Of a stretch of DNA of 64,000 nt, positions 57,961 to 64,000 are shown one piece after another. Numbering within the stretch: the stretch's first letter is position 1; every line of letters begins with the position of its first letter. Under the pieces are notes generated by a model that was given only the letters and a program-made list of their open reading frames with translations, made no database searches and was not told the origin of the DNA. Source of the stretch: Gambelia wislizenii (lineage: Eukaryota > Chordata > Lepidosauria > Squamata > Crotaphytidae); NCBI GenBank assembly GCA_030847615.1, contig JAUMIR010000012.1, forward strand, positions 191,001 through 255,000, in the 5' to 3' direction. Both the position numbers and the translations under genes were made by a program.

Positions 57961-60900
57961 ATTCCCTGGCGCTTAATGGTGCGTTCATTCCCCGCACGAG
58001 GAGCTGCTGGTTGTTGGTGGGCCGATTTGGTACTTGGTTGTGCGTTGAAGCTGCTGCATCAGTTGCTCGCGACCATCCCAGCCCTCTTCCCCCCAGTGAG
58101 CTCACAGGGGCCCAGGCGGCTTTCCTCCTCTCCTCAGAACAACCCTGCCAGGTAGGCCAGGCCGAGCAAAGAGAGCGGCCCACGGTGGACACCCTGAAGG
58201 GGTTCACGGTTGGATGAGGAGCAGAACTCGGGAGGATCCCTAGACGCTTAATCCAGGGCTCCAGGCCAAGCATCATCAGGAAGACCTCCAGATAGGGAAG
58301 GACTGCAGCTCCCAGCAGCACCAACGCCAGTGGGGAGGGGTCCTGGGAGTTGCAGTCCAACCCCACCTGGAGGGCACCATGATGGCCACCCCTGCTCTAA
58401 CCCCTATACCGAATTACCTTCTAAAATCCGTTTTATTTCATTTTGTACTCTGTCAATGCCTTTCTGAGCCACTTTAGTTACAAAAGAAAATAAAAGCTAG
58501 GGTGTAAACAATAAATTCCTTATTGTTGTCATCTTCAGGCTCTGAGGGTGGGGAAGACTTGCAACCACCTGCTTAGGCAAAATGGAGGGAAGGGCGTCAG
58601 GTCGCAGTGCTGTAAGGACCTGGTTCCATCTTTCTGCTGGCAGTGGGGACGGGGCAGAGCTGCTGCTTTCTGGGTCCAGCATGGAGGGACGCCCTGGGAC
58701 TGTAGCCACACAACCCCTCCCTTGGTGTGTGGGAAAAGGCCGGCCGGCCAGCAAGCGCTCTGAGGCTTGAGTCCCAGAAGTGGAATTTTGGGGGATTTTT
58801 TATTGGAGAGACTATTGGTGCCTGGCGGACAGGGAGCCCCCCAGGCGCAGAGCAGAAGCCCCCCAGGCAGGGACTGGGGCAAGGCCTGAGCGTCCCACTG
58901 TCTTCTTCACCCTCCCAGCAAAGGCTTCTGAAAATAACCAGCCCAGGCAGCTCTGAAACCAGATCTCCCTTTGGCCTGCCTGGGGAGGGAGCTGGAGACC
59001 ATGCCTGGCCTGGCTGAGGACCACATTGCAGGACAGAGGGCGTTGGGCAGTGGAGGCCCCTGGGCGAGGATGCTCCCCCCACGTAATGTTTTGGATAGCA
59101 CCAATGCCCCTCTGTGGGGAGGAGGGGGAGCCTTCAAGGACACAGATCCCACCAGCCCAAGGGCAGGTGCCCCCCTCTCCCCAGCAGAGACCACCTGGCG
59201 AAAGAGAGTCGGGGGGATTCAGTGTGGTGCTCTTAGGGGGGCTGCAGCAAAGGGGTGGGGCACTGCCCCCCAAATAAAAACATACAGGTTTGATGGGAAA
59301 CTCATAACTACATTTAGCTGCCACTCCGGACGTAAGATCAATCTGAAATAATCAACAAGAAGAGCAAAAAGACTTCAGTTATTTGTTTAAAATATCTCCA
59401 GGCTATTCCCCCCAAGGATAAAGACCCTCCCAAGGGCTGCTGACGGGCTAATGTCCCATATGACAAAAAAATCTCCAACTTCTGCCAGGCTGGCTGTTGG
59501 AAGATGGGCCTCTACCAGCAGGCTGATGGTCTCAGTCCTGCTTAGCATCTTTGCCAGAGGTTAATAGCTGTCTAGTGGTATAGAAAGAGTTAATTTGTAT
59601 TTGCAACCTTGTGTGATATTTTTGGGCATGAGCTTGGCAGTTTAAAGCTGGGAAAATACATAAAGGATGTTGGGAACAGAGAGGAGGAATGAATTTTCCT
59701 CTGCTGCTACCCTGTTATTTGGGAGAGATGGGCCGTGCTCACAGATTGCTTCTGTTCTGAATAACCCCCAGGAGTGGACCTTCCATCAGCCTTACAGGGG
59801 GCAGGTCCATCCCAGCCCAGGGGTCCCCATTTAGCTAGCCATGGGGAATGGAGTTGGTTAGCATCCCAATGGCACCATTTGCTGTGAGGAGGTGCTGGAC
59901 CCCTTAAGCGGAGGAGCTGGGCCGCGTCTCTGCTTTGTGCCCTGTGCTGCGTTGTTTGCCTTTGAGGGGGCTTATATTGGGGCTGTGACGTGCGTTTGGG
60001 GTCTTGGGGAGGCCTGGATCATTTCCCAGTTCCAGAACAGAACACTGGCCATCCTGACCTGAGCTTCATCGTTGGCCGTTCTACCTCACAGGGAGCTCTG
60101 TGGGGTAGAAAGAACAGCCAGAGCAGGATTTGGATGGTGTGCATATGAGGGGAAAGAGCTGGGTGGCTTTTAAAGGAAACCCTGCCCCACCTTCAGAGAG
60201 AAAAAAGGAGTGACCTCCCCCACCCGGCAAAGGAACGTCCACTTGGAAAGACTCAACCCCTCCCCACTTGCCAGTCTCCTTCTCAGTGGTCCCAGTGGCC
60301 AAATGGGCCAGTCGGAGGCTGCCCTAGGAACTGTATCCCAAACGAATCCACCTGCAGAGGCTCAGCTGTTTGGCCGCAGGGTCTCAAATCCCCCCTTGGC
60401 CTCATGCCCGCAGCTTCCTGTTCCCCTTCCCGTGATGGGGGGCTGAGGTCAGGGGGCTTCTCTGCCCCCTGCCCTAATGCGGCCCCCTCCTCCTCCAGCT
60501 CTTCTTCTGCCTGCTCCTGCCCAGCGGATCCCTCCTCCCAAGGGGTCCAAGAGGTGGGGGGCAGGTGTTGCTGCTGCTGCTGGGCTTCAGCCCTCCTTCC
60601 TGGGCCAGAGAGCCGAAGGCAGACCTCACCCACACACAGGCTGCTCCAGATGGGGGGGTGCAGGGACAGCACCAGCGGGGGGGGGGGGCTCGGACGTGCG
60701 AGCTGCAGCTGCTGCCCAGGAGGAGCACGTTCACAAGGGCTAAATATAACTGGTGGGGAAACCACCCGTCGCCTCCTCTGCCTCTGCCCCAGGCTGTGGG
60801 TGCACATCTGGGTGGTGGGAGGTGTCTCCTGGCCTGACAAGATTCTGGGGGTCTCCTGAGCCCTGCAACCTGTGTGGCTGAAACCTGCCTTCGCTCCGGC

Positions 60901-63900
60901 ACCATGTGCTGCAGCCCCCACAAGGCCCCCCACTCACGCAAACGCAAAGGGAGGGGAGCGCATGTGCTTTGGCCTCCTCTTCAGTGGGATGGCAGCAGAA
61001 GGTGCTCAGGCCTCTACCCAGGAACCTCCTCAGTCTTTCCAAAGCAGACAGGAGAGGTCCCGATCCAAGCAGCGGGATCCGGGAGGGCATCTCTCAGAGA
61101 TGAAGAGCTTGGATGCCCCCCATGGGTGGGTGCCCCACAGCCCCTCCCCACCTGCCACTTAGAGGCACCTTAGTTTCTCTTTGCCGGGCCTGTGGCCCAG
61201 CCAGCAGCAAGCCCGGCACCAGGTTACTGGAGCACGTTGGGCTGTCCCAAGACATTTTGCCTGAGCACCCAAATCAAGGCTGAGAGCACCCAAAGTCGGC
61301 CAAGTTGCTCCAGAAAACTCCACAAGCTCCTCCCGCCCTACTTCCCTGGCAGAAAACGAATAGTACAAATGGAATAGCTGAGCCATTTGTTGCCCTTTCA
61401 TGATGTTGGAGGCATCTCCCTTGCTCTGCCCCCCCTCGCCCAGCCCCCCCCCCCGCAATCCCCTAGCAGCGCACCAGAGACCCTTCCAGTTGCCTCCAGC
61501 TCAGGGTCTCAGTGCCACGGGAGGGGTCCTGCTTCTGCCTTTGGTGTTTCCCAGGAGAGAAAGCGACACCCAGGCCTCCTTTCCCTAACAGGGAGGGAGG
61601 GAGGGAGGGAGGATGGACAGATGGACAGATGGCTGCCGCTTCCAGAGGAGGAGGGAAAAGGGCTGTAGCCGCCTGCTGGCCACTTGGCCTCTCAGGACTG
61701 GCAGAGGATTCTGTCTCTCCCTCCCCAGGATGGGGAAGCGAATGGCCCTCTCCCCTCCCGCTGGCTGGTGGATCAGAGAGGAACAACCCCTCCTTGGGAA
61801 AGATGGGTGCCATATGCCCTGCCCAGGCTGGTGCTGGTCACCCCAGTGTGGTGTGCTGAGGGGGCCCTTGAGGTCTTGGGGCTGGGCAGACTCAGCATGC
61901 AGCCGGAGAGCCTGGTGGGCAGTTGGCAGGCCCGCCCTGCCCCACCCGACATGGATAAAATTTGTCCTCTGCCTCAGCCGGGGAATTCCAGCCGAGGAAT
62001 GGCCTTGGCCCTCCCTTGGCACCACCACTGCCTCGGCCCTTTTTCACTGCAGGGAGGCCAGCCCAGCCTTTCCCAGTAGGCCTGACATCTCTTCATTGGG
62101 AAGATGGAAAAACCTGAGGCCGCTTTGGGGGAACAGGAGACTGTTCCTCCTGTTGGTTTCCATATCCCTGAGACCCCAAAATAGTTGTGCAGATTTAACG
62201 GTGCTGCTGTGAAAACAAAACCCAGGGAGGGAATCTTCATGTGGGTGGAGAGGGCTTGGTTTGGCGTTGTCCTCAGGAGAGGCCCATACTGGAGCACACC
62301 AGGCCTGAGGGTGGGGAGGGAGGGAGGTCCCCATCTGAGCTCCAGTTGCTCCCCAACCCCCCCACCCATCCAAGCTGGGCAGCAGCCAACATTGCTCCAT
62401 GCTGCCCCACCCTCTCCAGAGGGGCCTGCTCGGCCAGAGGAGGAGGAGGAAGAGAAACCCAAGCCCACGTTTTAAGTCCGACAGGCTGGCTGCCCTCCAA
62501 GCGCCTCAGTTCCAGTGCAAATGTGAGCCACATTGAGGCCTCTGGCTCACTTGAACCCTTTGCAGGCAGGAAGGTGAGGGAGCCCGGAAGGGCAGCCGCC
62601 TGCCTCCCAGGAGGTCCGTCCGTCTGTCCGTCCGTCCTGCTTTCCCTCCATCATGGTGCAGGGCTTCTGGCTCCCCACCCCCCCCTTGCTCCCAGGCAAA
62701 CCTGGGGAATCAGCTGCAGGGGTGGGGTGGATGCTGGTTGTTCAGTTGCCTCTGTGGTCAGCTAGCGCCGTGGTCAGCTTCCCCTCAACTGCACAAAAGG
62801 GCGGCAGCCCTGGAGGCGGCTGCAGATAGGAGCCCGGCCAGTCATTCCTCCCCACAGAAGTAGGGCTGAGGTGGGCCGGGGAAGCCTCTTGGAGGAACTG
62901 GGACAGGCAGACAACTCCCTTGAGCCCCTCCATCCCTCTGTCCGCTGGGATTCTGCCCCCTTTCCCCGGAGGCTCTGCCCCAAGGACCTTCCAGCTGCTT
63001 TGCAGGGGGTGGGCACTGCGTGGGCAGCCACACACTGCGCTGGGAGCATTTTGTGGCGTTCTGGCTGGTTATTGCAGGCATTGGCTGGGAAAACACGACT
63101 GCCCCACCCTTCCATGTGCCTCCATGCCAGCCCCCCCCCCCCGGAAAGCATTGGCCCATCCTGGCTCTCGTCCCAAAGTTGGCCCCCACCAGTTCTGCTC
63201 CTTCCTGGCCAGCCCTCTCCTCCCTTTGGCCAGCATGGCCGCCTCCTGCCGGCCTTTGGCCTCCTGGGTCCCAGGAGAACCAGAACCAGAGAGGGCGGCA
63301 CTGCCTGCAGGAGGGCTCTGTTGGGGCCCCAGGATGGGAGGGAGCCCCTGGACCCAACCCAGGTTGTCCTCAGGTGCTCTGGTGGGAGCAGAGCCCACGA
63401 CTTGCTCCCCCAAGGGACTCCGTCTGCTGGCTGGAAAGCATCACTTTTCTGCACTGCAACTCCCATAATCCCACCGCCATTGTATCCTCTGGCCTTCTCA
63501 TTTGGCTGGTTGGGGGAGTGGCACCTCCAAGAAGCAACCTCCCTAAGCTGTAGCCCCAACTTGCACCCCCAAGTCTCTTGCAAGCCAGGTGGAGGGAGGG
63601 CACTGAAGGCCGGGCGGTGCCAGGGCCCTGGGGGGCAACATAGCAGACCCCACCCTGGGTTCTGTCCTCCTGGCTGCTATGGCAGTGGGGCACAGAGACC
63701 ACCCAGAGGCGGGGGGGGGCGTCAGGGCGAAGGAAGGCCAGAGAAAGAAGGGCTGCTCTTCTTTCCTTTTCCCTCAAAGGGCAGCTGACGCCAGTCTCAA
63801 TGGGGACATTCTTGCATTTTTCGGGGGGGGGGGACGGTTCTGTCCATGCCAGCCTTGGTCACAAAGGGGCATTGAAGCTCCCCGCCCAGCCATTCACCGG

Positions 63901-64000
63901 CTGGAACCGCCCGAGGGAAAGCCCCCCAGCCCTCGCCCTTGCCGGCTTCCTGCGGACAATGGGCCTTTGCTCCTCGGTCGGAGGGGGGCGGGAGGGGCGG
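57961..64000. other. non-coding region right of MPG
   Basis: I find no conserved coding exon. By synteny this should be the 5' region or first intron of RHBDF1, but no sequence like its conserved N-terminus was seen. Noted items are a dispersed 'CCTGGGAGTTGCAGTCCAAC' repeat at about 58290-58390, a LINE-tail-like stretch with several AATAAA at about 58410-58530, and AATAAA at 59273 without an associated gene. A CpG-rich rise begins at about 63880 and runs off the window. Confidence 0.45.

Noticed and set aside
57961..64000. RHBDF1 coding exons expected from synteny
   Set aside because: I looked for the conserved N-terminal coding sequence and found none. The coding part probably lies beyond the right edge.

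Overview
The window is vertebrate nuclear DNA, most likely from a squamate reptile (lizard or snake) and probably from a GC-rich, gene-dense microchromosome. The evidence is intron-containing genes with GT/GC-AG junctions, CR1 LINE 3' ends that finish in an ATTCTATG-like tail, a tRNA-derived SINE of the squamate type, a Penelope-like element, and the gene order itself. That order is AXIN1 - MRPL28 - PGAP6 (TMEM8A) - globin Y - alpha-D globin - NPRL3 - MPG, which is the conserved neighbourhood of the vertebrate alpha-globin locus.

Layout. 1-4700: 5' part of AXIN1 (minus strand): intron, first coding exon with the RGS domain, and a GC-rich promoter. 4700-9340: intergenic, with a possible RFX-motif element near 6.6 kb. 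9340-14040: MRPL28 (minus, five coding exons, 256 aa). Its intron 1 is a minisatellite of 11 units and its intron 3 holds a LINE fragment. 14040-15480: spacer with a CR1 copy. 15480-23740: PGAP6 (minus, 13 coding exons, about 800 aa). 23740-24237: a 0.5-kb CpG-rich spacer between the starts of PGAP6 and globin Y, which run head to head. 24238-28945: globin Y (plus, four coding exons, 168 aa). 28950-33600: repeats and an extremely GC-rich block with no gene I can support. 33600-34870: alpha-D globin (minus, three exons, 141-residue mature chain). 35000-38200: repeats. 38377-54284: NPRL3 (plus, 13 coding exons, 569 aa). 55230-57244: MPG (minus, three coding exons), tail to tail with NPRL3. 57250-64000: CpG island and non-coding sequence. 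RHBDF1 is expected next from synteny, but no coding exon of it is visible.

How it fits together. NPRL3 and alpha-D globin are head to head. In birds and mammals the distal erythroid enhancers of the alpha-globin genes lie in NPRL3 introns. Here the intron after NPRL3 coding exon 4 holds two perfect NF-E2/MARE sites 30 bp apart (45903-45942), a strong candidate for the HS-40/MCS-R2 enhancer. The alpha-D promoter has a TATA box and a double GATA site. Both globin genes use a non-canonical GC 5' splice site, and in alpha-D that junction has been amplified into an intronic minisatellite. Only one alpha-type chain gene is present between globin Y and NPRL3. NPRL3 intron 6 carries a Penelope-like inverted repeat with a 14-bp target-site duplication and a complete hammerhead-ribozyme core. 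Exon coordinates were worked out by hand from splice signals and reading frame; all coding exons join in phase.
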